The notes under the pieces: model-generated
Databases searched by the model: none
The model's input: only the letters and a program-made list of their open reading frames with translations
What the model was told of the DNA's origin: nothing
Shown here: piece by piece, positions 46,227 through 57,960 of the stretch
How positions within the stretch are numbered: position 1 is the stretch's first letter
Layout of the letters: each line of letters begins with the position of its first letter
Assembly (NCBI GenBank): GCA_964036295.1
Contig: OZ038466.1
Location: forward strand, 10,380,001-10,444,000
Origin: Plumapathes pennacea
Taxonomy: Eukaryota > Cnidaria > Anthozoa > Antipatharia > Myriopathidae
Direction: 5' to 3'
DNA length: 64,000 nucleotides
Program-made: the position numbers and the translations under genes

Positions 46227-49200
46227 CTGGATGACAAAAAAATTCAGTGGTTAAAATATTGACTACACATGTAGTGCAAGGTACTACTACAGTATCCACC
46301 TGTATTTTGTCCTCGCTAAAGCAAGGTTCCACTTTCCAAACATTGTAACTGTAACTAGGCTGTAACAGGTAGAAGAATATCATTCGTTATACTACTATCA
46401 TGGTTTTCATTATATCGAGGTTCGTTATCAAGGTTTCGCTGTAGTACAACTGCCCATGTATTTCTTGTAGGCCTTATATTCTTTTAAAGGTTTTCAAAGA
46501 CCTTGTACATGTATTTCTCATATTTCTCATAGGTATTTCTGATTACAGCAATCCGAACAAAGTAAACTGCACTGTACATCTACATTATTGTTTAATTATG
46601 TAGCCTTCTTTTCCAAGGAATGAAAGCTGATAAGTTGGTAGACTTAGTTAAAAGATGTCCTATGATGCTGTAATATCATGTAGTAGTCAGTATGCAACAC
46701 ACCTTTCTGTTGATTACTTTTCTTTTTTCTGCAGCAACAACAGACAACCAGAATGATAGTGACAATCAAAGCCACAGCAATGCATGCTCCAATGATGCCC
46801 CACTTGGCTTCTTCACTCAATCCAGAACTGCGGGCTCCAGTTTCAGGGCCTCCTCCAGTTGGTTCTGTCGTAGTAGATGAGGATGGTGTAGGTGTGGCTA
46901 GACATGAACAGAAAACATGCTGATATCAGGTAAAGTTATCAAGAAATAAACTATAAGCATACAGTACAATAGTTAAAGAAATATTATATGCAGGATTTTT
47001 GTACTGTTAAGTGGTGACAAGTGGTGATGACAGATTTAGCTAGTACTGGTACTAATATTGTTTTAATTGTTTGTTTAAAAGTTATTGCATCAGTCGGAAA
47101 CTTTTTTCATAACACCTGAATGTGGGCACACACGTACACATATAAAAGTACATATACTTTACCACACTTTACGTCATACAGCATTGAAGTGTCAGGGCAT
47201 GCAGATAATGGAACAGGACAGAGGGAGAGGAAAAGGAAAAGGAGGGACTGTAGACAAAACTCTCTTGAATTTGAATATACTGATATACTGTACTACTGCT
47301 GAACTGAATTATTTTTTTGGACAACAGTCATTCAAGCACATGTCTTACTCTCAACATTTCCACCACTTTTCTGCCAGATTTGTCTTGCTTTGTATATGAC
47401 TTGCTGGTGATGAAACTTACAGTACTAGTGCAGATGCTGTAATTTTCATGAACATAACTCCTGAGGGCTTACACTACAGGGGTATGTACAATAGGAGTTG
47501 TACAATTTTCTGCTTAACCCGGAATCATAGGCTGGGATTAAACATATAAATGTCAGCAATCCAAATTTGAATTAGTTGAGACAGATATAATATTTCTGCA
47601 ATATGCAGTAATTTACAAAATTTGCAAATAAGATTCTGACTTACCAGGGCTGACTCAACACATAAAATTAATTGGGTTATTTCTACTGAGGTTGTGTGCC
47701 CTTGGCCTAGCATATACCTGCCAACTCTCACACCTGTGAGTTGAAAACTTTGATCTCGTGCCAACTCACGCCTGTGGACCAATTTCTTGCGCCTGGCTGG
47801 CCAGTACAAAAAACTGATTTAAACCGCTTAAATTTGGCTAAAAACTACCACAAAAATGAAGGAAATGCCATTTCAGGGAGACTAGATTTCAAGATTTTCC
47901 CTGGACCCCCCTAGAAACTCATCTTTCAGGCACTCGTACCAACCCCCCTTCCCCACCCCCGCAATTCTGAAAAAACCTCACGCCTTGCAATTGAAAAATG
48001 TTGGCAGGTATACTAGCATACTGTAAGTACAAAGACCAGAAAAGCCAGAACCCACTCCAACTGATCTAAAATTACAATGGAAGAGGGAATTGTTTGCAGT
48101 CCCTTTCTCTGTCTTATCCCATTCCCATTCACCACCCAAGATCTTAACAAGATGTCCTGGCAAGATCTTGGCAATATTTTGTGGGATCTTGCCAAAATCT
48201 TGTGTCCAGAAAAGGAAGAATTTTCTGAAGCAAGATCCTTATAGGAATACTGTAAGATCTTATCAACAAACTTATAAGATCTTATTAAGCTTCTTGTAAG
48301 ATATGTTAAGAAAACAAGTAAGTCAACTTATAAGATTTCAAATATAAGAATCTTATAAGATCTTACAAGATCTTATAAGATCTTAATAAGATTTCAACCT
48401 GGGCTGACCCCTTGTAGTCATTAATTGTTGAATATGAAACATACTTATTTGTGTTATGGTGCTCTCCACTGGTATGGTACCAAGTTTTCCACTTTCAACT
48501 TCTCTTTTTAGAGGAGCAAATGGGTCATTGCCTGACTTATCAAATACCAACTGCACAAATGCAACAACACTTCCTTCCCTATACAAACAGAATAGATTTT
48601 GCAAACTCAGCTTAGTATAGCAGAACAGTAAATCATCCCTGTATGTGTGGTATACTGTATGTGATGGAAGCATGTGGACCAACTGATGAACAGGTTTTAA
48701 GCAAAATGTTTCAGTAGCATTATTTATAAATAAATAATAAATAAATAAATAAATAATTGTAACTTTATTCAATTTGACAGCATCATTAACATTACAAGTT
48801 ACATGTATTTAGTGGTCATGAACCCTGACTTCTCTGTGGGATATGTGTACAGTATGTAATGTAACTTGTACAGCATGTACATTATACCTACATGGCCAAT
48901 ATCATTGTTACATACAGTATATGTACTTGTACAGTTATAACTACTAAGGGTAAGTTGCCTTACAAAACTGACAAAACACTGGCAAAGAAGAACACAGGCA
49001 AACCTAGGTGTACATGTACAAAAGAACAGTATACAAGTTTAGTGACCCACCTGAAATTTGTAACTGAGACTTGGCGAAGCCGTGGTGAAGCAGAATTTTT
49101 TTGATTTTCTGTGTATACTTTCCAAATCTAAAGGTGCCATAATAGACAATGAGTATGATGTACAGTATTACACATTACTGTGTAACTCTTCTTTCCCAAC

Positions 49201-52200
49201 TCCAGTAAGACTGTATGCCTTTCAGTAAACAAAGGTTTAGTGCCAGCTTGAAAAACTTACCTCGCCTGAAAGAAAAGCTGCTAGTCTATTGGCCTTCTCA
49301 GATGCCATGTTTGTGTAAGCACTGTCCCATCCCAATTTCATTGTGATCACCACTTCACCTATAGTTTCACATTCATTACTACGACCTGATGAAGAAGAAG
49401 CAAAGAAGTGTTTTCTTCTAAGTAAGTTAAAAGTGGTGACAGAAACAAATGATTACAATACATACCAAACAAAGAAGCAAGTAAAATGACAAGTTGAGAA
49501 ATGAAATTCTAATGTACAGTACAAGTGTATGCTTTCACATACAGTACAAAACAAGGTGACTATATGCTGGTTTATATGTACATGTATGTTTGATAGTATG
49601 TGAGAGTGGTGACAACAGGGGCAAACACAGCACATAGTACAGTACTCACAGTTTACTTCAACTTGGGTAGTTGCATTTGCCGTTATGCCAAGGCCATTGT
49701 CTGCAATACAACGATAAGCCCCAATGTCCTCTATTTTGAAGTTGGTGAGGTGAAGCAAATGTCCTCGTGACAAGTTCTTTTTGCTGTTGTCTCCAACTTT
49801 TTCCCATGTTATTTGAGGGGTTGGCTTGCCTGTCGCATTGCAGCTCAGTGTCAAGTTCTTGTTCAGTTCTGCAGTTTTCTTGCTGTCATACTTTGTGATT
49901 GATGGTACCACTGTAAATTTGTATCAAACAAATACTAACAATAAGTTCAGTGGGTAGATTTTCAATTTGCTTTCTAGTATGTAGTAAGCAGAAATTTTAA
50001 CTAATATGTATGGTAACTACTGTGCCAACATGTTGTCTTGGGTGAAATGCAATTTTTTTTTTTTTTTTTTTTTTTTCATTTTCCAGACTTAAAATCCCAT
50101 TTAAATGAGAAGCCCAATCAAATAAGAGTCCCCTACCTGAAAACAAGCCCAGGCAAAATCTTTATTTTTAAGCAAAGAGGTTGTAAACCAGGGTTTAAGT
50201 ATCAATCAATTCCAGCTGTTGCCATCCCTTAGGGATTTTTCAGGCCTGGTTGTCTTGGGGATGAAAAATTTGCTTGGCAATAATTGTAAACATTTTGTAG
50301 GAAAAGAGTGATAGTTTGTTGCTATGGTGAAAAGTCAGAGAGGGGTAGCCTGTGGGATGGGGAAGAGAGGGGATTGTACAGTTGCAGCTGCTGGAATTAT
50401 GTTAGTATTGATGCTCTATCTTATGGTACTGTAAACTGTATGGCAAAAGACAACACACACAGAACTAGGTCTAATACAGTAAAAACCCGCATATAAGAAC
50501 CTAGATTTTTCCAAGTTAGCCTCAGTAGGTTCTTATATAAATGGTGCTTACTGTGAAATTAGGCTCAAAAGGTTCTTACATAGGTTCTTATTTCTACTTT
50601 TAATATATAAGTTTATACTTGACTCAAATGGGGATATATTTTCCCACAAAGACTGCAATTGCTAATTAATACTCTGAAACTTAATTTTGTTAGTACTGGG
50701 GTGTCTCATTAACAATGCCAGGGTGCCGGCACATTTTTCAACATTGTTGAGCTCATCTTTTTTATTTTGCCTGTGTTTTCTCACCCACATGGAGAATTAA
50801 GAACCTATTTTAAAATCTTAGCTTAAAACAGGTTCATGTGTAAAGGGGTCTAAATGGGAAATTTTAGCCTAACAGGTTCTTAAAATCTAGGCTCTTATAC
50901 ATGGGTTTTTACATGTAGTAATAATTCTACCCAAAGAAACTTGTTTATACACAGGCTCCCCAATCTGGGGGTTTCAGTTTGAAATGAAAAAATAACAAAA
51001 TTCTTTACTTATCGTGTTTCCTTTGTGCTGTTACTGTGTTTTTTGTGTTTCATTTTTTGAGCGATTGTGAGAAAATTGTCATCTGGCCGTGGTCCCCCTG
51101 TTAACTGCCAGATGAAAAACTGCTCAAAATTGCCCAGAAAAGAAACACAAGGAATAAAAGCACACTGGAACAAGATAAATCAAGGATTTTCTATTTTTTA
51201 CATTTTTAACTGAAACCCCATGACTGGGAAGCCTGTGGTTTACAATGTATGTTCAATATTCTGCACAACATTTTATTTACATACAAATTTGTTATTCCAA
51301 GAACGTGATGGTCACATTGTGAACCTGTATTTTTATCTGCAGGTGCAAAGCTGAGTTTGGTAACCTGACACCTGACATTTGCCTTCTGACAACAAATGCC
51401 ACTTACAAAAGGTACACTAAGATTCAAAAGTAGCCAAATTTAAAGGTAAGTACACAGCACATATGTTGGCACTTCAAAATATTTACAGTATTGACACATA
51501 ACAGTTGTCACATTCATTGTATGATCCCATGCATTTGAAGAATAGAGCTTCACATTTTTGTTCATGAAGCTGGGGAAGATTCCAGCAGGGGGGCATTTGA
51601 GGGGTTCTCCAGAAGGCAGGAAATGACATTTTAGAGGACCAATTTACAAAAGTCTTCCGGGGGAGCATGCCCCCAGACCCCCCCATCCTAGTGGATCGTG
51701 CCTTTGGCACTGGAACCCCCTCTCACAAAATCTTGGATCTGCCCCAGATACAGCTACAGTACAGTACATGAAAAGTTTGACTTTATACATGAAGCATCAT
51801 CGTCCAGCTGTCAATTTTTCGCGTAGCGTGGTGAAATTTGATAACCCAAAGAACTGAGTTCAGATTTGCATAAATATGTTTTGTGCGTATGGCGGACGTC
51901 ATTAAAATACTTTTAGAAGAAAACCTCCTCAAAAGAGAACAAAATGTGGCAGGAACATAAAAATGTCCTATCGGCTTGTTATTTGTTTGGTACAAAAATA
52001 AGCAATGTGAATAATGACGCGCCACGAATATTAATATTAAAAATGAATATTAATTAGTTGGACCCCACAAAATCCTATTTGGACCCCTAAATTTTGGAAG
52101 AGGGGGTCCTTTTGGACCCCCAGTTTTGAAATCCTGGATACAACACTGGTCCAGAATGCAAGTTGCAGTGAACTCCCTAAATAAGGTGGACACCCTTCGG

Positions 52201-53455
52201 ACTAGCTATATACACTAACTTTCCAACATATCGTAACAAGCCCAATATCTCCAACAACTTATAGAATATTCAAAGTTGTATATTGCTCCTGGAACATGTA
52301 TGTTCAATCTACATTCATACATACATGTAGCAGTCGAATTTTCAATGTTTCTTTTACAATCAGAAGTAACTCGCGCTTGAGTATTATTGGTGGAATTATT
52401 CAACGTGTGGCACGGAAATCGCTGCATTACCAGAGCTTTCTCTTGTGCAAACAATGAAGGGCAGAGTAAACAGTGTATCGAAATGTTCGTTCGTGAAATC
52501 TTTGTTAAAAGCTGACTTTCGCTCGATGTAGTCGATTCAAAATATGTTTCATAGTTTGCTGGAAAATACTTTCGACTCTGATTTCGATCCAGCTGTACGT
52601 CGTATCCTTCGTCGTGGCGTCGCGAGAAGTTGCCTGTAATTCTTAAATTAAAATACTCAGAGCGTGGAAAGTAACAAGGACTACTGTAGGTCTCCGGTTT
52701 GACGATTATCGAGCGATTTGTGATTTGTGATTACTGGGGTCTTGAACTGTCCGTAATTGTTTAATTTTCCTGCGTGAATTAATGTTTACATTACCTATTT
52801 TGTCTCTTTCCTTTTGAAAACACTATAAAGTTTGATAACACACCCAACGTTCAAATGAAACCCCACAACGGGTTCAAGCCACAACTACCAAACTGGGAAT
52901 ACTTACCTAAGACTTTAAGCTCAACGGGCTTTGATTGCAAGGTGTCCCCATCTTCTTCAACCACCAAACAATCGTATTTTCCCTCGTCGCGTTCGTCGAC
53001 GTTCAGTATCCTGAAGTTTCCTGGCTCATCCAGTATCACCCGTCCTTTGTACTCAACTAAAAAAACGTCAAGAGCTTTACCTTTCGCTTTAGTCAAGACT
53101 TTTACTCGTGAGACCTGTGAACTTTTTTGGACATAAAGATGAATCGCCAGGCGCGGTTCGCCTTTAAGGTCGTACTCCCATTTGAGCAACACTTGTGTGC
53201 TGTTCTCTCCTTTCACCACAACTGTTGGATTGCCTGGTTTTGTGGTGAACAACGCCTGTGAATCGCTGCCTGAAAAACAGGTCATCAGTTTTAGTTAGAC
53301 ATTGTGGTGACGAAGATTATCAATCTTTCCTTTCGCAACGATTAATGTTCACTGGTTTAAAATAAGAAACGGACAGAAAAAAACAACTTACTGTGGTGCA
53401 GCATGAAAAAGGAGAAGATCGTAAGTATTGGTCTAGCTCCGCGTAGAAATAGCAT
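44807..53455 (-). CDS. Gene D: V-like/Ig/SEA transmembrane receptor with ITIM-like tail
   Basis: Ten exons read on the minus strand: 53455-53392 (signal peptide), 53269-52907 (V-like), 49910-49650 (Ig), 49385-49261, 49127-49051 and 48578-48445 (SEA), 46897-46703 (stalk and TM), 46226-46196, 45689-45599 and 44986-44807 (tail). The sum is 1521 bp, or 506 residues, exactly in frame. The SEA domain (about 230-341) contains FREGSVVAFVQLVF, the G-S-V-V site at which many SEA domains self-cleave (here 299/300). A Thr/Ser/Pro stalk leads to a TM helix (about 374-395) ending in four Cys and RKKK. The tail has LSYSQV at 454-459, fitting the ITIM consensus, then SYTN and NYED tyrosines. It is likely a type I receptor with inhibitory-type signalling potential. 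The TM exon end at 46703 is preferred to 46718; both keep the frame. Confidence 0.83.
46703..46897 (-). CDS. Gene D stalk and transmembrane exon
   Basis: Starts TTPTPSSSTTTEPTGGG, a mucin-like stalk suited to O-glycosylation, then WGIIGACIAVALIVTIILVV, CCCC and RKKK. It is phase 1 at both ends. Two possible donors (46703, GTGTGT; 46718, GTAATC) differ by five codons and keep the frame. Confidence 0.8.
47715..48010. mobile_element. TA-flanked MITE, copy 2
   Basis: 296 bp, inverted relative to 44050-44357, with the same TACCTGCCAAC/GTTGGCAGGTA ends and a flanking TA on both sides. It lies in the intron between the last SEA exon and the TM exon of gene D. Confidence 0.82.
48137..48395. repeat. 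Degenerate AAGATCTTATAA palindrome array
   Basis: A run of AGATCTTAT and ATAAGATCTT words, each self-complementary, with variable spacing and increasing regularity toward 48395. It lies in a gene D intron, next to the MITE copy and close to the last SEA exon. Confidence 0.7.
48445..49385 (-). CDS. Gene D SEA-domain exons
   Basis: Three exons (49385-49261, 49127-49051, 48578-48445) with phases 1-0, 0-2 and 2-1 join into one SEA-like domain. The order is KLGWDSAYTNMASEKA, then IWKVYTENQKNSAS and LRQVSVTNFREGSVVAF, then FAPLKREVESGKLG. FREGSVV corresponds to the self-cleaving G/S bond known in MUC1-type SEA domains. Unlike all Ig exons in the window, these exons are not phase 1-1, so the domain came as a unit of different origin. 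Confidence 0.78.
49650..49910 (-). CDS. Gene D Ig (I-set-like) exon
   Basis: 87 codons, phase 1-1. LTLSCNATGKP, ITWEKVG and YRCIADNGLG give the canonical Cys-Trp-Cys pattern. It resembles Ig1 of gene C (NATGKPAP). It is the only canonical Ig domain of gene D. Confidence 0.85.
50475..50917. mobile_element. MITE-like element in the V-Ig intron of gene D
   Basis: About 440 bp. The left end is TACAGTAAAAACCCGCATAT and the right end is its approximate inverse (ATACATGGGTTTTTACATGTA), with AAGAACCTAGATTTT/AAAATCTAGGCTCTT inside. AGGTTCTTA words recur within. It is non-coding. Confidence 0.7.
52907..53269 (-). CDS. Gene D V-like N-terminal domain exon
   Basis: 121 codons, phase 1-1. VLLKWEYD again has Trp at the B-strand Cys position. 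The F-strand is GKYDCLVV with a single Cys and there is no G-strand Cys, so this copy has no obvious internal disulfide partner. It ends KPVELKVLG, like the V-like exon of gene B (LKVLG). Confidence 0.78.
53392..53455 (-). CDS. Gene D signal-peptide exon
   Basis: MLFLRGARPILTIFSFFMLHH: basic residues, then a hydrophobic core, ending at donor CACA|GTAAGT in phase 1. It is 64 bp, as in gene C. The promoter would lie at about 53460-53700. Confidence 0.8.
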
Positions 53456-54820
53456 CTTCGCTGTCGATTCAAGAAGTGGCTTGTTACTCCTGTCGCTATG
53501 TTTGAATGAAGCAGGAATTCAACTTTCGAAGTCACGAATAAATTTGAGGAATGATATCATCCACCGACGCCGATGACTAATGAGTAGAAGCGGAAACCGT
53601 TGCCTTGTACCCAGTCTCCCACTTCACCAGAATGTTTCCATGGCGTTTTTTGCTACAAATAACCACCGATCAGATAAAAACCCTAGACCACCGATATATA
53701 ACATGACCAACAAAAGCAAGAAAGAGTACAGGCAATAATGGTCTTCAAAAGGAACATCTGACAACCAGTGCCATTTTGGTAACAGTGATGCTTTCAACCG
53801 CAAAATATTAGCATTTCAATGTGATTGGGTGTGGGCAGTCGGTGATGGATCGTGGACCAGATGTTGGCCATTTCGGATCCCGGACTTCCAATTTGTTGAT
53901 CACTGAATGTAACTAAAAGAAGAAGTACAATTAGTAAGCAAGCTTCCTAATATGGCAGTCGTTGCCCGCTACGTTACAATGCGCGTAATCGATATATATC
54001 TTGAACCAAACCTCACAGTTGTGAGCTGGTCTTAAGAAGGGCACTAGTGGTAACTAGGCCCCTCGAGGGGTTACGATGTTACTTTCCGTTCTTGTATGAG
54101 AACGTGCCGCTGCATGGATAGGAGTTTTCAGGGTTCTTAGTTTGCAGTTTAGGCCGTGTTGAAGTCGGGGTCTTGACTGTCGCGGTTCCCAGGCATGGAG
54201 TCACGATTAAGGTATCTTTTGCTTTCGGCATCAGAAAAGAAACTCAAACGCTCTCTGTTCGGTGCGTTAATACGTTGTTTGTTGTCATAGTTACACTGCC
54301 ATTACGTCACGCCGATATGGGGTTCGTAACAGCCGTTCAAAAGGAACTGAGGATTTTTGGTTCAGTCAACAAGGTCACAAATCTTATACACTGGGTGGTA
54401 AAATTTACAGATTTGTGTTTTGGATAGGCCGCATTTGTTATAGTCTGCTCACAGCCGTTTTTGTGGTCGCAACACTTTGTTGTGACCACAAAAACGGCTG
54501 CGAGCAGACTACATTTGTTAGGGTCCGGCTGGTTTTAGGTTATCAGCGGCACCCGGCTTTACCTAAAGTTCAGTTCTCTCAGTATTAAGTTTTTTATCGA
54601 CCTCAGGTTTTTGCCTAGAATTTAAGAGTGAGAACTGAAGAATCCTGTACTCAGCTTCATACAAAATTTGTCATGTTATAAGGATTCGGATTTCAGACCA
54701 AAGCACACGGAAGATGCTATCCAACGGCACTCCCTTACGTACAAATATCACACTTTATAAAAGGACATGTATAGAAGTATCTGCCTCCTACAGTCCTCAC
54801 CTTGAGCTCTCTACTCTAAT
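53456..54820. other. Upstream region of gene D
   Basis: Presumed promoter and 5'UTR, then unassigned sequence. The only clear structure is a 71-bp hairpin at 54441-54511. No TATA box or other site can be assigned with confidence. Confidence 0.4.
54441..54511. mobile_element. 71-bp hairpin with 9-bp direct repeats
   Basis: Arms TAGTCTGCTC.CAGCCGTTTT and AAAACGGCTG.GAGCAGACTA pair over about 34 bp with a 3-base loop. CATTTGTTA flanks both sides (54432-54440 and 54512-54520), as expected for a target duplication. It is a miniature transposon or solo terminal hairpin. Confidence 0.75.
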
Positions 54821-55088
54821 TTACACAAATGTCGTTTTTTTATCGTTTCTTTTATTTATTTCATTTTGCGCTGTTTTGTTCTGATCATCATTTAGTGACC
54901 GTCCACTGTCTGCCATCCCCGTGTCCGCGTCCAGTTTTAAAGGTGCTGTCGTCCGGGGAACTGGTTGACCGTTGAAATTCACATATTGCGACACTGCGCC
55001 CCAAGGCTGGTTAATTATCACGACCGTTATCTTTTGGTGTGTGTCAAGAGTCCCTGCTCTGTTGATAGCTTTTCTGTTGTTTCTGGCA
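54821..55088 (-). CDS. Possible terminal coding exon of an unknown gene
   Basis: A strong polypyrimidine tract and acceptor (TTTCTCATCCCTTTTCACTCAG on the minus strand, split here across 55109-55089) precede 88 open codons to a TAA at 54823-54821. The peptide is polar, with KITVVIINQPWGAVSQYVNF near its start and a charged end (NEINKRNDKKTTFV). QYVN could be a pYxN-type site, so a receptor tail is conceivable. I found no upstream exon up to 58.4 kb, so gene identity and reality are uncertain. Confidence 0.35.
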
Positions 55089-56564
55089 CTGAGTGAAAAG
55101 GGATGAGAAAGAAGAATAATAACAGTGTGATGATTGTGTCGCCGGTTTAACTCCAACCGACTCAATCGCTTCACAAAACGTGGAGATCGAGAAAAGATGT
55201 TGGCATTACAGCAAATTAACTGCGGTTAGGTTAGTCCATGTGACGTCACAGTAATTGATAAATATCTCGGATACTTAATATAAAATAAGTACCTCAAGCA
55301 CTATGTCATTCAACAAGGGATATTTTTGGGGTCATACATTTCAAGGAAAACTCCCGTTCCGGGTTCTTATTGAGTCTAACCGTGTGTACCCCCGGGTGTG
55401 TACCCCACGTGTAAATGGGCCAAGAGTCACTTGAGCTTGTTCCGTATGTTCAATGTGACAAGGGCGATCGAGCTCCACTAGTCTGTTTTCGTAGAAAGGT
55501 ACATGAACTTTCAGACTAATTTTGGTTCTCTTTCTACTGCCTTACACGGAAATATTGAAGCTACAGTTTCTCTGGTCTAATATAGTAATAAATCTACAAT
55601 GTTGCCGACGCGGATCGACCCGGAGGATGAAGGCCAAAGTCTTAGTATTGCTTTGTAATGCTGTGACGAAAAAAAAACTTACTTGTTACTGTTACCCTAA
55701 ATATATGCACTGGCGTATTCGTTTCGAGTCACCGCTACTCAATAGGAAGTTGGGTAGGGAGGTTCCGCTGACATAAAACCCTGACCCTATTCAAGAACCA
55801 ATTTAGATGTAAATGTTTCTACCCTGTCCAAGACAAAGTGCTCTAATTGGTGACCCTGTTTAAGACTGGACCAAAAATTACCCGCGTTGCACGCGTTTCC
55901 AACGGAGCATACGAAGAAATCGCGCGTGAATTATGGCGAGTGCAAACCTGTGGTCGAGGGGGGAGGGGAAGAGGAGAAGATCTTCTGTTTAAGACGCGAA
56001 AATGTAAAATTGTATACCCTGTTGAAGACAGAGGACCCTGAAAACGATAGTCTATCGGGTGGAACGTCCCTATATAGGAAATATATGGGAATATACGGGG
56101 GAGGGGGGTGGGGGTAGTGCCGCACACTAAACAATGCTGGTGGACATAAATGTGTTCAGAAGTTTCTCCATTCTTTTTGTGCATCAGCGCCTCTTTGTTT
56201 TTAATATTCCTTCCATTGAACCCTGTTTGTTGATGCTTCCTTTGAAATGATATAACTGGTTCGTTTGTAGAATAGCAGCTCAGTGATGCACAGTGACGAG
56301 CAAGTTAAATCAGTGGCATAGCTTTTTTATCCGCATACGAGAGACCATTGTGATGTTTACCCTGAAGCGTGACATTAATATCTCTCATATTGTTTGTGTG
56401 CACAGACCGCAAGTCCGGCTGGCTTTATACACGCCCACAAAGTCGTACAAGAATTCAAACAAAAATGTCCCCGGAAATCAGCTCGGTCATTAATTCAGAT
56501 TAAATACAGTTCGGATTTGTAAGAACTCACGGAATTGGAAACAGCGGCACTCGGCTTTTGGACG

Positions 56565-56749
56565 AAGTCAAAATGCAGATTCTCCCAAACCTTTTAAGAA
56601 AAAAAATGATGAGTGATGTAGTATGTACTGATAGTGTAATCAGCTGTCATCTAAGCAAGCCATCAAAAACTGAGTTCTATATACTGTATGATTATTTTAT
56701 AGTAAGAGAAAATTGAAGGAGAAAATTGAATTTGAAGTGAAAGGGTTGA
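56565..56749. mobile_element. MITE family copy 3 (degenerate)
   Basis: Shares AAATGCAGATTCTCCCAAACC, ATGAGTGATGTAGTA and GTGAAAGGGTTGA with the copies at 6914 and 31045. The left terminus is eroded. Confidence 0.6.
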
Positions 56750-57544
56750 CATAAGCTGGCGTCTCTGCTCATCGGGTTATCTGCAGCAATATAATGATTC
56801 CCATTTGAAATTTTCGATCAGGCTGTCTCCTGCTGAGTCATAGAATGTTGAATGTCTTATTTGCCCACGATGATATCCGAGAAGGCTGATATCTATGATT
56901 GATGGCAATACAAATAAAAACAAATGAAGAACGCGCAGTTGCTATAGAATCCCCGCTAGAATCTCGCCTTATGGCAATATTTGGCCACCATACCTGTCTG
57001 ACACTGATTTCCTTAGTTGGTGAGGCTGGTTTGGGGAGTCATACCCGTCAAGTCACAAAAGGCTGTGCATTCAAGTTTATCTTCAGTCCAATACTGCATA
57101 TTGTATATTCCAAACAATGTATTATAAACAGCATAATCTCTGTACACACCCTTGGACAAAATATATGCGAAAAATGAACGGCTTAAAAAACTGAAAGAGG
57201 CTGCCCATTTCGGCACAGATCCAGGTTCCGGGGGTCGTTTGGTCATTAAATCAGTATTACTGGAGATTATAAGTAATATATGGAAAACGAAATTCAGACT
57301 AAACTTTAGTAAAGTTCACGTGCACGTGTATACTTAACTGCATCACTTCCGTCTGCCAGCGTTCGTCACCATTACTAGGCACTGCCCATGATGGGCAATA
57401 CGGGGAGGCCCAGCCTAAAAGGGGCCTCTTTTCAAGCCTCAGATAAGAAAGGGTGTAGAAAAATATGCTTTTAGCGGGGCCAGCGAGACAAGTTGTCGAG
57501 TCAGTCCGCTTCCCCCTGGGACGTTTATTCCCTTTAATAACATG

Positions 57545-57960
57545 CATACAATAATTTCTGCATTCTGATTGGCTGAGCGCACGTCAATTTATCCCAAACA
57601 GTGCAAAAATGTGAAATTAACAGTGCAATGTGAAATTAACAGTGCAGAAATTTGAAATTAAAAGATTGCCGACAGCTGGCGCGCGTATTTGCGAAGCCAA
57701 ACAAAACAAAAGGGCGTGCTTTCATTCCTCCAGGACGATTCCGACTCTGTTTGCGAGAAAACAAAGTTTTTGAGAGACATTTGTGAATTGTAACGAAATT
57801 AAAAAAAAAATTGTGCGACGTAAATTATTGTATGCATGTTATTAACAAGTAATCACATGATTTCTCGTGCAATTTTGTGGCCTTTGAAAAATTTACTCTT
57901 GCTAATTTATTCCAAATTGCACTCGAAATCATGCGATTACCTATACGTACAGTATGAGAA
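57545..57960. repeat. Interspersed repeat copy 2 (GATTGGCTGAG family)
   Basis: Matches 26875-27240 through TTTCTGCATTCTGATTGGCTGAG-type and AACAAGTAATCACATGA plus TCTCGTGCAATT words. Internally it has three AACAGTGCA..GTGAAATT units. Confidence 0.5.
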
